Shown: positions 1 to 7,792 of the stretch, one piece after another
Position numbering within the stretch: the first letter of the stretch is position 1
Layout: each line of letters opens with the position of its first letter
Source of the DNA: Pampinifervens sp037481935
GTDB lineage: Bacteria > Aquificota > Aquificia > Aquificales > Aquificaceae
Reading direction: 5' to 3'
NCBI RefSeq assembly: GCF_046159715.1
Contig: NZ_JBJXCT010000006.1
Coordinates: 55,913-119,912 of the forward strand
DNA length: 64,000 bases
Notes under the pieces: generated by a model
The model's input: only the letters and a program-made list of their open reading frames with translations
Told to the model about the DNA's origin: nothing
Database searches by the model: none
Program-made: the position numbers and the translations under genes

Positions 1-1569
1 CATCCTTGCTGACATGGGAACGGTTACCACCTGAGCCTGCGTGTCTATTATAACAGCACCATTCATGTTGCCTGTTGATGTGAGAGGCGGGCTGAATTCC
101 ACCACTGCACTGCAGACCTCACCGGGTCTTAGACGGTAGGCACGGCTGGAGGTTGGTATAGGTAGAGGCGTAAGAGTTGGAAAGCTGGGATCACGCAATA
201 AATTTTCATATGGTGGAACACACGGTCCACCGCCTGGTGCTGTCACATAACCAGTATTACACGTGCAGCTTATGGACTTCAGCACCAGCCCACTGCCTGC
301 GACTGAGAGGTTAAACTCAAGGTCTGAACCGCTGGTGTTTCTGATAATGAGTGTCTGGGCATAGGTGTTGAGCCTTTTTACAGCTCCAAAATCTATGTAT
401 GTGGGGCTCACGTATATGTAGTTTCCTGTAAGAGAACCAGCCACGCCTACGAAAGACCTCCGGACAGGCTCTGCTCCTATTATGGGTATTATAATACTAC
501 CGGGAAAGACGCCGGGCGTCTGTGGAGCAAAACCAATTATGGCAGTGCAGTCAACGGTCGTATTTTCCCTGCAGGTGTCGGGGCATGAGTAGTTTATCAG
601 CCTGAAGTATGTTCCCACAACCGAGGGAGTTCCTATTTGAATAGTTCCATTCTGGGGGTTAGGTGGAACAGTAGCGGGGTCATCTGGACAAGTAAAGGTT
701 ACCCTGACCGCCTCTTGAGCTTGCCCACCCACTGGAGCGTATATATACTGCCCCAGCTGAGACCTTCCGCTAAGATAAATCGTTGCATTGGAAGGTCCAC
801 CTCCTGGACCACTGTTAAGGTCTCTTAACCTCAAATAACCGTAGTAGAGTTCTTTTTCTGGACCGCCTATACCTCCCTGTGGAGAGAAAGAGACGCTTAT
901 CTGGCAGAAGTTTTTAGAGCAGTCAGCGTTATCCGTGGCATACTGAAGCACTGCATCGTTGCAGGTGGTTGCAGTTATTCCAAAAGAGGCGTAGTCTGGA
1001 CTGTCCTGTGAAAGAATTACTGCAGGGGAGGAAAACCTGAGGGGGTCACCGCTGGCATTGCATATGCGAAGGGTCATGTTTCTCTGCTCGTAGTAGGCTG
1101 TTGATGGAAACTCAAAGGCAAAGCCTGTCTGATATGGGTTTGTATCTATTCTGACGACCCTCAGCGCGGTCCCACTTCCTATCAATTGCTGCACATAGGT
1201 TTTCTGGGTGTTGCAGACTGTTCCGTCTCCATCATCGTCGTAAACTATGGCGATATTTCCCGAATAGTTCTGCTTGAACCTTGGAGTAAACCTGACGGTA
1301 AACCTGCAGTCCTGTCCATAGTTGAGGCTTGTGCTGTTGCAGGAGTTGGATATGATATCAAAGTCCGGGTAGCCGGAGCTTACATTAACAGAACATATCC
1401 TCAACACTGCATCACCCACATTGGTTATGGCAAACTCCGCCTGACTGGTGGAATCTATGGTCACAGTTCTGAAATCGTAGGGGCTTGAAGGGAAAACCCT
1501 TATTTGTGGAGCGGAAAAAACCGCAGAGCTCAGAATTGACGTTGTCAGAATAATGCCTTTCACTTTCAT
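1..1569 (-). CDS. Large exported Cys-rich protein with ASH (choice-of-anchor D) domains, partial
   Basis: The reading frame is open from the ATG at 1569 to the left edge (523 codons), so the C-terminus lies outside the window. A strong Shine-Dalgarno (AAGGAGGGG) precedes the ATG. Residues 1-20 are a signal peptide ending near Phe-Ser-Ala. Two stretches look like ASPM/SPD-2/Hydin immunoglobulin-like domains: about residues 23-125, with the pattern FAITNVG then FTVRFTP, and about 380-520, with IDFGAV then LIIRNTSG. Sixteen cysteines are visible in the mature part, many spaced like disulfide pairs, which fits an extracytoplasmic protein of a thermophile. It is last in a minus-strand series with a lipoprotein and a PilP-like protein, suggesting a cell-surface role. 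Function is inferred only from the domain type; an adhesin or structural surface protein is possible. Confidence 0.8.
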   Translation of the reverse strand, partial: MKVKGIILTTSILSSAVFSAPQIRVFPSSPYDFRTVTIDSTSQAEFAITNVGDAVLRICSVNVSSGYPDFDIISNSCNSTSLNYGQDCRFTVRFTPRFKQNYSGNIAIVYDDDGDGTVCNTQKTYVQQLIGSGTALRVVRIDTNPYQTGFAFEFPSTAYYEQRNMTLRICNASGDPLRFSSPAVILSQDSPDYASFGITATTCNDAVLQYATDNADCSKNFCQISVSFSPQGGIGGPEKELYYGYLRLRDLNSGPGGGPSNATIYLSGRSQLGQYIYAPVGGQAQEAVRVTFTCPDDPATVPPNPQNGTIQIGTPSVVGTYFRLINYSCPDTCRENTTVDCTAIIGFAPQTPGVFPGSIIIPIIGAEPVRRSFVGVAGSLTGNYIYVSPTYIDFGAVKRLNTYAQTLIIRNTSGSDLEFNLSVAGSGLVLKSISCTCNTGYVTAPGGGPCVPPYENLLRDPSFPTLTPLPIPTSSRAYRLRPGEVCSAVVEFSPPLTSTGNMNGAVIIDTQAQVVTVPMSARM

Positions 1570-1581
1570 ATCAACCCCTCC

Positions 1582-2298
1582 TTACTGACATGGTGTATCT
1601 GTAAAGGAACCATAAGGACTACCCTTAGGGAAATCTGCAAATTGCACTGTAAAGGGCACCCTGACAACTTTCTCTTTTCCACTGTAAAGCTCCCTTCCGT
1701 AGAATTCTATCACACCGTTGTACAGGCAGTTGTCCAGTACAGTGGTGCAGTAGTTGACCAGAGTGTTAGATTTCCATGAAGAGGGGACAACCGTGATTTC
1801 CTGAATTGACTCTCCTTTCTTGATCTCTATCCTGACCTCATCACCGTTTGCGTATTGTCTTTCAAATCTGCCTTCCGGAGATTCCGGATGAACGCTAAAA
1901 CCCACGAGTCCCTCATAACCACCTGCCATTAACTGTCTGCAGTCCGGATATCTCTCGCAGTTGTTTGTGGGGGAGGCGGAAAGAAATGATACTTTATAGC
2001 GGGTAAAGGCTACAGGCGAGGGATTTTGAGTTACTGGGTTGCCCAGAGCATCTTTTATGGTCTCCGCTTTAAACTTTATAAGGACTGTGTCAGTCTGAAA
2101 GTTGTATACATCTCTCCCATTACTGCATGTGAGAAAGAAAATATCGCTCTGTAAAGCAGAGCCCGTTCTGGTCTCAAAACCCAAAACATAAACTAAAGTG
2201 CTTCCATAGACCCCGCCTATGCTTGAACCGCCACCTCCTCCTCCACATCCCGCCAGTGCCATTACTATGAGTCCAACTGGAAGCAAGAGCCTATTCAT
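1582..2298 (-). CDS. Secreted lipoprotein of unknown function
   Basis: A 238-residue protein with a lipoprotein signal peptide: a hydrophobic stretch ending in the lipobox L-A-G-C, lipidated Cys at 18, followed by a run of glycines and serines as a flexible tether. The mature part is mostly predicted beta structure with six further cysteines and no family I recognise. A strong Shine-Dalgarno (AAGGAGGGG) lies just upstream. The gene sits 12 bp before the ASH-domain protein at 1-1569 and the two are surely co-transcribed; the similar Cys-rich beta-type composition suggests they work together at the cell surface. The specific function is unknown. Confidence 0.8.
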   Translation of the reverse strand: MNRLLLPVGLIVMALAGCGGGGGGSSIGGVYGSTLVYVLGFETRTGSALQSDIFFLTCSNGRDVYNFQTDTVLIKFKAETIKDALGNPVTQNPSPVAFTRYKVSFLSASPTNNCERYPDCRQLMAGGYEGLVGFSVHPESPEGRFERQYANGDEVRIEIKKGESIQEITVVPSSWKSNTLVNYCTTVLDNCLYNGVIEFYGRELYSGKEKVVRVPFTVQFADFPKGSPYGSFTDTPCQ

Positions 2299-2341
2299 AT
2301 TCCCCTCCTTGCATTGTTATAGTTATTATAATCATAAACCA

Positions 2342-2773
2342 TTATTTCCCCTCCTGCAAGAGTTCCATGAGTTTTTTCGGTGGTTGTCTTATGGGCTCGT
2401 CACCTCTTCCTGCTGGAGCTTCCGCAGGTTTGGCGACACCTTGACCTTTCTCCCAGCTAATTTTAATCCTCTTTACGCCTTCCTCATCCCTAGCAAGGAT
2501 AAAACCCCTCTGCACCCCCAGTATTTTCATACCCATGAACTCATCACCTCTTCTTAACCTCTTTACCTTGCCCTCCTCTCTCACCAATACGTAAAGCTCA
2601 TTTTCTGAACTCACGTATCCCAGTATTTGCACCTTATCAATCTGAGGTTTATCGCCTTTTATCTGTGTAGGAGGATACCTTCTCTGTGGAGAAAAGGGAT
2701 AGTTTTCAAGTATGGCCTGAACAGATGCAAAGCCATGAAAACTAATCAGTAGGCAGGCAATGAAAGCCCTCAT
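2342..2773 (-). CDS. PilP/GspC-like exported protein
   Basis: About 143 residues when started at the ATG at 2773, which gives a clean signal peptide ending near VQA; the longer frame from a TTG at 2791 is less likely. The mature region contains a short beta-rich module (roughly residues 45-105: ILGYVSSENELYVLV, then a GDEF turn and a second strand set), resembling the homology region of PilP and GspC, which link inner-membrane pilus or secretion proteins to a secretin. The C-terminus is a Pro/Ala/Lys-rich tail. TATAAT ends 6 nt before the ATG. The next genes downstream are exported proteins. The assignment is by pattern, so moderate. Confidence 0.6.
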   Translation of the reverse strand: MRAFIACLLISFHGFASVQAILENYPFSPQRRYPPTQIKGDKPQIDKVQILGYVSSENELYVLVREEGKVKRLRRGDEFMGMKILGVQRGFILARDEEGVKRIKISWEKGQGVAKPAEAPAGRGDEPIRQPPKKLMELLQEGK

Positions 2774-2779
2774 ACAAAA

Positions 2780-2785
2780 ATTATA
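2780..2785 (-). promoter_or_regulatory. -10 box for the PilP-like gene
   Basis: TATAAT on the minus strand with 6 nt between it and the ATG at 2773, in the 14-bp gap behind the methyltransferase stop. No Shine-Dalgarno lies between. This spacing predicts a transcript starting at or next to the ATG. Confidence 0.5.
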
Positions 2786-2787
2786 AC

Positions 2788-3591
2788 TCAATCCCTAAGT
2801 CGCATAAGAACAATGAAGTAGCCAATAGTTCCATCCTCATACATGTTACTATGAATCCTCCATCTGTATATGAATTCTTTTAAAGTGTCCTCATGAATAT
2901 GTTTAATGACTTTATCATACTGAGCAGCCAAGGCATCGTAGAAAACATACCTTGTTTTTATCACATTTTGAGTTATTTCCTGCAGGACCATAATCTCAAA
3001 ACCTTCTCTTTCCGCATAGCCAATAAAATCTGATACGATATGAAAATTTGCTCTTTCGTCGAACCTCTTTAAAAACTCATCACACAGGAGTGTATATCCT
3101 CCAAGCCTTAACAAGTTTTTGGCTCTGCTAAAGAGAACTTGTTTATCTTTTATGTACTGAGCAGATTCACAGAAGAGCAAGAGGTCATATTGTTTTTCCC
3201 TCTTATATTCTTCAAATGTGGTTATGTAAAATCTGTCTGCACATTTTTTGTGTGTAGCCTTAGCGTAGTTTACAAGACCTTCATCTGGTGATATGCCCTC
3301 TGGGTCGTATCCCCTGTGCAGAAGCTCGCATACGCTTGTTCCCAGACCACATCCAACGTCAAGTATGCTATGAACCCCCTGTGGTATTAAGCCATATAGC
3401 CTTTCCGCCAATCGTTCCTGGGCGGTAAGTATAGATATGTCTGAATCACTATCCCAGAAACCATAATGCAGGTATCTAACCTCTCCATACTTACTGAGAA
3501 GTAGAGCATAGAAATTAAACGGGAATTCAAGCAGCCGGTAAGCCTTCTCTGAACCTTTCCTGCCAAAAAGCATCTTTAATCTCTTGAACAT
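2788..3591 (-). CDS. Class I SAM-dependent methyltransferase
   Basis: A 267-residue protein from the ATG at 3591; a longer frame running to 3792 would overlap the divergent gene and is not supported. Motif I of Rossmann-fold methyltransferases, DVGCGLG, is at residues 78-84, followed by an acidic/Asp region and a post-motif segment containing LLFCESAQYI, typical of small-molecule or lipid methylases (UbiE/cyclopropane-synthase-like). The substrate cannot be read from sequence. The gene diverges from the dehydrogenase at 3613 across only 21 bp and shares a symmetric -10 box with it. It may be co-transcribed with the exported-protein genes downstream, although the next gene has its own -10. Confidence 0.75.
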   Translation of the reverse strand: MFKRLKMLFGRKGSEKAYRLLEFPFNFYALLLSKYGEVRYLHYGFWDSDSDISILTAQERLAERLYGLIPQGVHSILDVGCGLGTSVCELLHRGYDPEGISPDEGLVNYAKATHKKCADRFYITTFEEYKREKQYDLLLFCESAQYIKDKQVLFSRAKNLLRLGGYTLLCDEFLKRFDERANFHIVSDFIGYAEREGFEIMVLQEITQNVIKTRYVFYDALAAQYDKVIKHIHEDTLKEFIYRWRIHSNMYEDGTIGYFIVLMRLRD

Positions 3592-3597
3592 GATAGC

Positions 3598-3605
3598 ATT
3601 ATAAT
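3598..3605. promoter_or_regulatory. Symmetric bidirectional -10 element (ATTATAAT)
   Basis: The 21-bp space between the divergent starts at 3591 (minus) and 3613 (plus) contains ATTATAAT, which reads TATAAT on both strands. It ends 7 nt before the plus-strand ATG and 6 nt before the minus-strand ATG, so both transcripts would begin at or within a nucleotide or two of their start codons. Neither side has a Shine-Dalgarno, and the -35 contacts would lie inside the opposite gene. Confidence 0.6.
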
Positions 3606-3612
3606 AAAGCAC

Positions 3613-4644
3613 ATGCGTGCAGTTATAATTGAAAACTTTGGGGGTCATGAAAATCTTAAATATGTTGAGGATTTTCCAGAACCACATATAAGGGAAGATG
3701 AAGTCCTCATAAGGGTAGAGGCTGTAGCCCTCAATCACCTTGACATATGGGTCAGAACTGGAGCCCTTGCGGTGAAGCCAGAGCTTCCGCACATACTCGG
3801 CTCTGATGTGAGCGGTGTGGTGGAAAAGGTGGGAAGCCTCGTAAGGGACATAAAGGAGGGGGATGAGGTGGTAGTGGCTCCAGGTCTTTCCTGTGGGGTG
3901 TGTTACGAGTGCCAGTCAGGGCACGACAACCACTGCAGGCACTACGACATTCTTGGTCTGAAGTCCAGAGGAGGCTACGCCCAGTATGTGAGCGTGCCTG
4001 CAAGGAATGTGATAAAAAAGCCCTCAAACCTGAGCTTTGAGGAGGCAAGCTCTTATCCCCTTACATTCCTCACTGTTTGGAATGCCTTTGTGAACAAGGC
4101 ACGGATAAAGCCTTACCACAGAGTTTTAATATGGGGAGGCTCTTCTGGCGTGGGGGTGGCGGGCATCCAGCTTGCAAAGCTCTTTGGTGCCTTTGTTATA
4201 GCCACCGCAGGCTCAGAGGAGAAGGCAAGAAGGTGCAGAGAGCTTGGAGCGGATGTGGTCATAAATCACTATGAAGAGGATGTGGTCAGAAGGGTCAGGG
4301 AGCTCTTCAAAGAAGGTGTGGACATAGTTATGGACCACGTGGGGAGCAAGACCTTCTGGAAGAGCGTGGAGTGCCTCAGAAGGGGTGGAAGGCTTGTCTT
4401 TTTTGGAACCACTACCGGCTCAGAGGCTCGTATAGATATAAGACATATCTTTGTCAGGGAGATTGAGCTTCTCGGAGTATACATGGGACCAAGGGCTGAC
4501 CTTTTTAAAATAACGGAGCTCTTTGAAAGGGGTCTTTTAAAGCCCGTTGTTAGCAGGGTTTTTAAGCTTGAGGAGTCTCAGGAGGCCCACAGATACTTGG
4601 AGGAGTCAAAGCACTTTGGAAAGGTGGTGCTGAGAGTGGAGTGA
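3613..4644 (+). CDS. Zinc-binding MDR-family dehydrogenase / quinone oxidoreductase-like
   Basis: A 343-residue medium-chain dehydrogenase/reductase: GroES-like domain in the first 130 residues and a Rossmann NAD(P)-binding motif GGSSGVG at 175-181. The structural-zinc lobe is intact (Cys 94, 97, 100, 108). The catalytic zinc site of true alcohol dehydrogenases appears absent: the usual Cys near residue 40 is in LNHLD, and the GHE motif is replaced by GSD at 63-65. That pattern is closer to NADPH:quinone reductase or enoyl reductase relatives that keep the structural zinc. The substrate is unknown. The last 39 bp overlap the convergent GTPase gene. Confidence 0.8.
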   Translation: MRAVIIENFGGHENLKYVEDFPEPHIREDEVLIRVEAVALNHLDIWVRTGALAVKPELPHILGSDVSGVVEKVGSLVRDIKEGDEVVVAPGLSCGVCYECQSGHDNHCRHYDILGLKSRGGYAQYVSVPARNVIKKPSNLSFEEASSYPLTFLTVWNAFVNKARIKPYHRVLIWGGSSGVGVAGIQLAKLFGAFVIATAGSEEKARRCRELGADVVINHYEEDVVRRVRELFKEGVDIVMDHVGSKTFWKSVECLRRGGRLVFFGTTTGSEARIDIRHIFVREIELLGVYMGPRADLFKITELFERGLLKPVVSRVFKLEESQEAHRYLEESKHFGKVVLRVE

Positions 4645-5934
4645 TGGGTTCCTAATTATAGCCTTTAAGGCGTTTACACGAGCGGCATCTATTCTGAGTG
4701 AGATTTTCGCTTTTGAAAGAACGAAGTACCTACCCACGTGAAACACAGTTTTATCTGGCAATTTCTTTATGATGTAAGAGGCAAAGCCATCTGGTATATC
4801 CCATAAAATGATATTTTCTGTATTAATATTTTTCAATAAATTTACCAGACTATATATATCCTCAAAGTTAAGCTGAACTATTAGAGAGGATTTGAAGTTA
4901 ATCGGACATTCTAAACTACAACTTGAGGTAATCAGCACAGAATCGCTCAGATCTTGTGTAATCAACCACTCAACCGCAGTAATTTCTGGAACAGGATTTC
5001 CATCCAGGTAGGCTATGCCGTATCTTCTGTCAAACTCCCCTAGGGGGAGCATTTTTTGCCAATCCAGATCCTTTTTCTCGGGAAAGGGTGGTAGTAAAAG
5101 GCTACCGTATCCTATAAAGGTTATAAAGTTCTGTGAAACGTATTCTACAGCACTCCAACTCATATGATTTCTGGTCCAGTTTATGCCTACAGGAAACGGA
5201 CTTTCAACTACCTTGAGGAAACCTTTAGCCCTTATTACATTTCTTGGGAGTTTATTCAAAAAAACCTCAATATCGTACATGGAATAATATCCGCTCAGGT
5301 ATAATGTTGTCTGAGAAAACCTATTTCTGGCACTTTCTGACAGCCTATTCTTGAATTTATCGGTTCTTCTCATGGGTATTGCTTCAACAAAGTTAAAAAA
5401 GTTGTCTTCCACTACACCCTCGCAGCACAGGAAAGCTGGTTTTTCGTCAAGAGCTTCCATGAGCTCTTTTAGTTCCCTGTTAGTTACCGTATCACATTTA
5501 GTTATAACTATGCAGTCTGCATACTGAAGCTGTGCTGTAAATACGGGCTCGTTTCGTAAATCGCACCAATTATCTGCAGGTACCACACATATAACTATGT
5601 AGGAATTAAAGCCCGATAACTCCATAGCTTCCATAACAGGGAAAGGGTCAGAAAGCCCAGATGTTTCAATTATGAGTGCCTCCGCAGTATTTCTTACTCT
5701 ATACAGAGCTTCAAGTAGCTCTCCAGAACCATCACAACAAAAACACTTACCCTCAATCCCCATTACTGGGAGGCTTTCCAGATAGAATCTTATCCTGTCG
5801 TAACTAACATCCCCAAAGTCGTTTACTATGATAGCAGGTTTTCTGTCCTTATACTGAGCCAATAAACTGTTAAGTATGAATGTGGTTTTACCACTACCTA
5901 AAAACCCTGTTACTAAGAAGGCAGAAGCATTCAT
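4606..5934 (-). CDS. G3E-family (COG0523/CobW-like) GTPase metallochaperone
   Basis: A 442-residue P-loop GTPase of the CobW/COG0523 group, which deliver metals to enzymes using GTP. Visible motifs: Walker A GFLGSGKTT at 10-18; the metal-binding CxCC (CFCC) at 64-67; ETSGLSDP at 90-97; the base-specificity motif TKCD at 145-148; and a CobW C-terminal-like segment around 210-310. About 100 further C-terminal residues have an added domain with several cysteines and histidines (SQHHL near the end). Its ATG overlaps the stop of the exported propeller gene by 4 bp (ATGA), so the two are translationally coupled, and the propeller is the obvious client. Metal identity is not readable. Confidence 0.85.
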   Translation of the reverse strand: MNASAFLVTGFLGSGKTTFILNSLLAQYKDRKPAIIVNDFGDVSYDRIRFYLESLPVMGIEGKCFCCDGSGELLEALYRVRNTAEALIIETSGLSDPFPVMEAMELSGFNSYIVICVVPADNWCDLRNEPVFTAQLQYADCIVITKCDTVTNRELKELMEALDEKPAFLCCEGVVEDNFFNFVEAIPMRRTDKFKNRLSESARNRFSQTTLYLSGYYSMYDIEVFLNKLPRNVIRAKGFLKVVESPFPVGINWTRNHMSWSAVEYVSQNFITFIGYGSLLLPPFPEKKDLDWQKMLPLGEFDRRYGIAYLDGNPVPEITAVEWLITQDLSDSVLITSSCSLECPINFKSSLIVQLNFEDIYSLVNLLKNINTENIILWDIPDGFASYIIKKLPDKTVFHVGRYFVLSKAKISLRIDAARVNALKAIIRNPSLHSQHHLSKVL

Positions 5935-7202
5935 ATTAAGAAGGCTCTCGCTACCCTTTCAAATACTTGATAAAAGTCTCTCACCACCTGCCCCTGAGCC
6001 TGTCCAGATGCAGCAGTCTGAATCCTTTTGATTATTTCCCAGTTAATTGTATCTACTACAAATACGCTGTCAGCCAATCTGTTCGTTATATACATTTTGT
6101 TTCCAACAAAAACAGCATGCCCCATGTGCCTGCCAACACCAGTATCCACAACTTTAACTGTTCTCCTCTGATTCAAATCAATAACCTCAAACTTAGTATC
6201 TCCATACTGTGTTATAACAGCATACCTGTTATTCGGTGTCACGTAAGCATGTCCCACACCTTTTACAGCCGAGTTTATTTTCGCAAGTTCCAGTCTCGTA
6301 TCGGAGTCATATATAGCTATTGTTGTACCTTCAAAGGGACTTGCCCCTCTATTGCACAGAATAAATAGCTTTCCATCGTTTGTAAAATTGCCATGATGTC
6401 CCTCTATCCTCTGGATATTTTCTGTCTCTGGTGGACTTAAGGATGGAGCAAGTATGGTTAACAGAGATGGTGATGCATAATTCGTTACGTTGAAAATATA
6501 TACATAGGGGACAGACGTTGTAACCTTAGGCTCGTTAAACTCAACAGTGACCCAGAGCTCCTTTCCTCTCCAGTCAAAGTAGTGTGGATTTCCTGCTACG
6601 TTAACCTCTGCAAGAACATCCCCATTTCTGCTGATAAGATAAAACTTATTATCTGCGTAGTTGCCGATAGCGTATACTGCACCGTCTGGTGACCAGGAAC
6701 CATGCATTGTAAAATCGCCAGTATGAGTCGTATTTTGAACTGGTAGGTCTACAGTTCTCACAATCCTATTATCGGAAGTTCTTATAAAGACTACCCTCGT
6801 AGCATTACCGTCCAGACCAGAGTGATTTACAGCAACTAAAGCTCCGTCCGGGGACACAACAGGATGTTTTGGTCTGTTGCCTGTTTCCACGTTTGAAATT
6901 AATTGAAGTCTTTCTGTATCTATAATACTGACGGTTCTATTGCTAGGTGAATTGTTTGCTACATATAAAAACTTACTATCCTTTGATACAGAACCCAACG
7001 TGCCACCAGCACCATTAGTTTCTATGACTCTTATGATTTCATCAATATCTGGGTCAATAACTACAACTTTACCATCTCCCCTTAATGCAAAAACTGGAAG
7101 TTTTCCGCCTCCATTGCCCCCACATGATACAGCGTTAATACTGAGTAAGAGATAGGCACCGCTGAAACCTGCTGTCACCAAAAGCTGTCTTCTAGTAACC
7201 AT
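5931..7202 (-). CDS. Exported YVTN-type beta-propeller with one His per blade
   Basis: A 423-residue protein with a twin-arginine-like N-terminus (TRRQLLVTAG) and Cys 27 in AVSC, which could be a lipobox; it is therefore probably exported folded and possibly lipid-anchored. The rest is YVTN/YncE-style beta-propeller repeats with SPDG-like turns. Histidines recur at the same place in successive blades: H113, H167, H207, H270, H318 and H362, each a few residues before the blade turn, with extra H160, H269 and H359. Inward-facing histidines in propellers bind metal or heme in nitrous-oxide reductase and cytochrome cd1, so a metal centre in the tunnel is inferred. Co-expression with a G3E metallochaperone supports this. 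It is not recognisably NosZ. A good Shine-Dalgarno (AGGAGG) precedes the ATG. Confidence 0.75.
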   Translation of the reverse strand: MVTRRQLLVTAGFSGAYLLLSINAVSCGGNGGGKLPVFALRGDGKVVVIDPDIDEIIRVIETNGAGGTLGSVSKDSKFLYVANNSPSNRTVSIIDTERLQLISNVETGNRPKHPVVSPDGALVAVNHSGLDGNATRVVFIRTSDNRIVRTVDLPVQNTTHTGDFTMHGSWSPDGAVYAIGNYADNKFYLISRNGDVLAEVNVAGNPHYFDWRGKELWVTVEFNEPKVTTSVPYVYIFNVTNYASPSLLTILAPSLSPPETENIQRIEGHHGNFTNDGKLFILCNRGASPFEGTTIAIYDSDTRLELAKINSAVKGVGHAYVTPNNRYAVITQYGDTKFEVIDLNQRRTVKVVDTGVGRHMGHAVFVGNKMYITNRLADSVFVVDTINWEIIKRIQTAASGQAQGQVVRDFYQVFERVARAFLI

Positions 7203-7233
7203 GCTTTTTACCTCCTGGAATTTTGTGAATTGA

Positions 7234-7262
7234 AGTATACATAATTATGTATGTAATGTCAA
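7234..7262 (-). promoter_or_regulatory. Promoter of the propeller/GTPase operon with spacer palindrome
   Basis: On the minus strand, TTGACA (7262-7257) and TATACT (7239-7234) are separated by exactly 17 bp. A perfect 16-bp palindrome, ATACATAATTATGTAT (7237-7252), occupies the spacer and overlaps the -10. The predicted start is about 25 nt before the ATG at 7202, leaving room for the AGGAGG ribosome site. The placement resembles operators for MerR-type activators or metalloregulatory repressors. Confidence 0.7.
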
Positions 7263-7341
7263 TAATTTTTGATTATAGGACCTAAACCTTGTATTATATA
7301 GTAAATTCAAAATATTTGTATAAATAATTTTCTTTAGATAA

Positions 7342-7369
7342 TTGACCTTTAAAATGTTTATATTATAAT
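7342..7369 (+). promoter_or_regulatory. Promoter of the 7376-8895 operon
   Basis: TTGACC (7342-7347), a 16-bp spacer and TATAAT (7364-7369), then 6 nt to the ATG at 7376. Both elements are close to consensus. There is no Shine-Dalgarno and almost no 5' leader, making this the clearest leaderless arrangement in the window. Confidence 0.7.
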
Positions 7370-7375
7370 ATTTAA

Positions 7376-7792
7376 ATGCCCATACAGGAAAGCTACAGGC
7401 AGGTGGCTCTTGAGAGGCTTGAAAATCTATGTGGTGAGCTGAAAAGCAGGCTAAAGAGCCTGATTGAGGAAGTTGACCCAGAAGACCTTGAGTTTGGCGT
7501 AAGGCTTGAGCTGGAGGCACCGGAGCTGGAGGAGCTCTGGAGGCTGGCGGTGGAAGAAAACAACTACATGGAGGTGGTTTTTACAGAAGTCATGGAGCAT
7601 CACGACGGGGCTTATCTGAAGGCTACTTTCAGAAATTCTTTAGAGGGATGTTATTCGGAGAGATATGTGAACATCTGGAGCTCCGGCAGAGTGGAACTCT
7701 CTCATGCCTTATTTATGGAGCTTGAGGGTATTAGGGTAAGGATTGAAAAGAAGGGAGAAGGCATCTTCAGCGTGTTTGCCCAGTCTGAATGA
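7376..7792 (+). CDS. Hypothetical protein upstream of lpxB
   Basis: A 138-residue acidic, soluble protein with an alpha-helical start rich in Leu/Glu and a mixed C-terminal half; no signal peptide or membrane segment. I do not recognise a family. Its stop overlaps the lpxB start (ATGA at 7789-7792), so the two are translationally coupled. It is the first gene behind the promoter at 7342-7369. Coupling to lpxB suggests, but does not prove, a role connected with envelope lipid synthesis. Confidence 0.75.
   Translation: MPIQESYRQVALERLENLCGELKSRLKSLIEEVDPEDLEFGVRLELEAPELEELWRLAVEENNYMEVVFTEVMEHHDGAYLKATFRNSLEGCYSERYVNIWSSGRVELSHALFMELEGIRVRIEKKGEGIFSVFAQSE

Noticed and set aside
5931..7202. Propeller as nitrous-oxide reductase or methanethiol oxidase
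   Set aside because: It lacks the CuA cupredoxin domain and length of NosZ and does not show the selenium-binding-protein motifs; only the His-in-propeller idea is shared.
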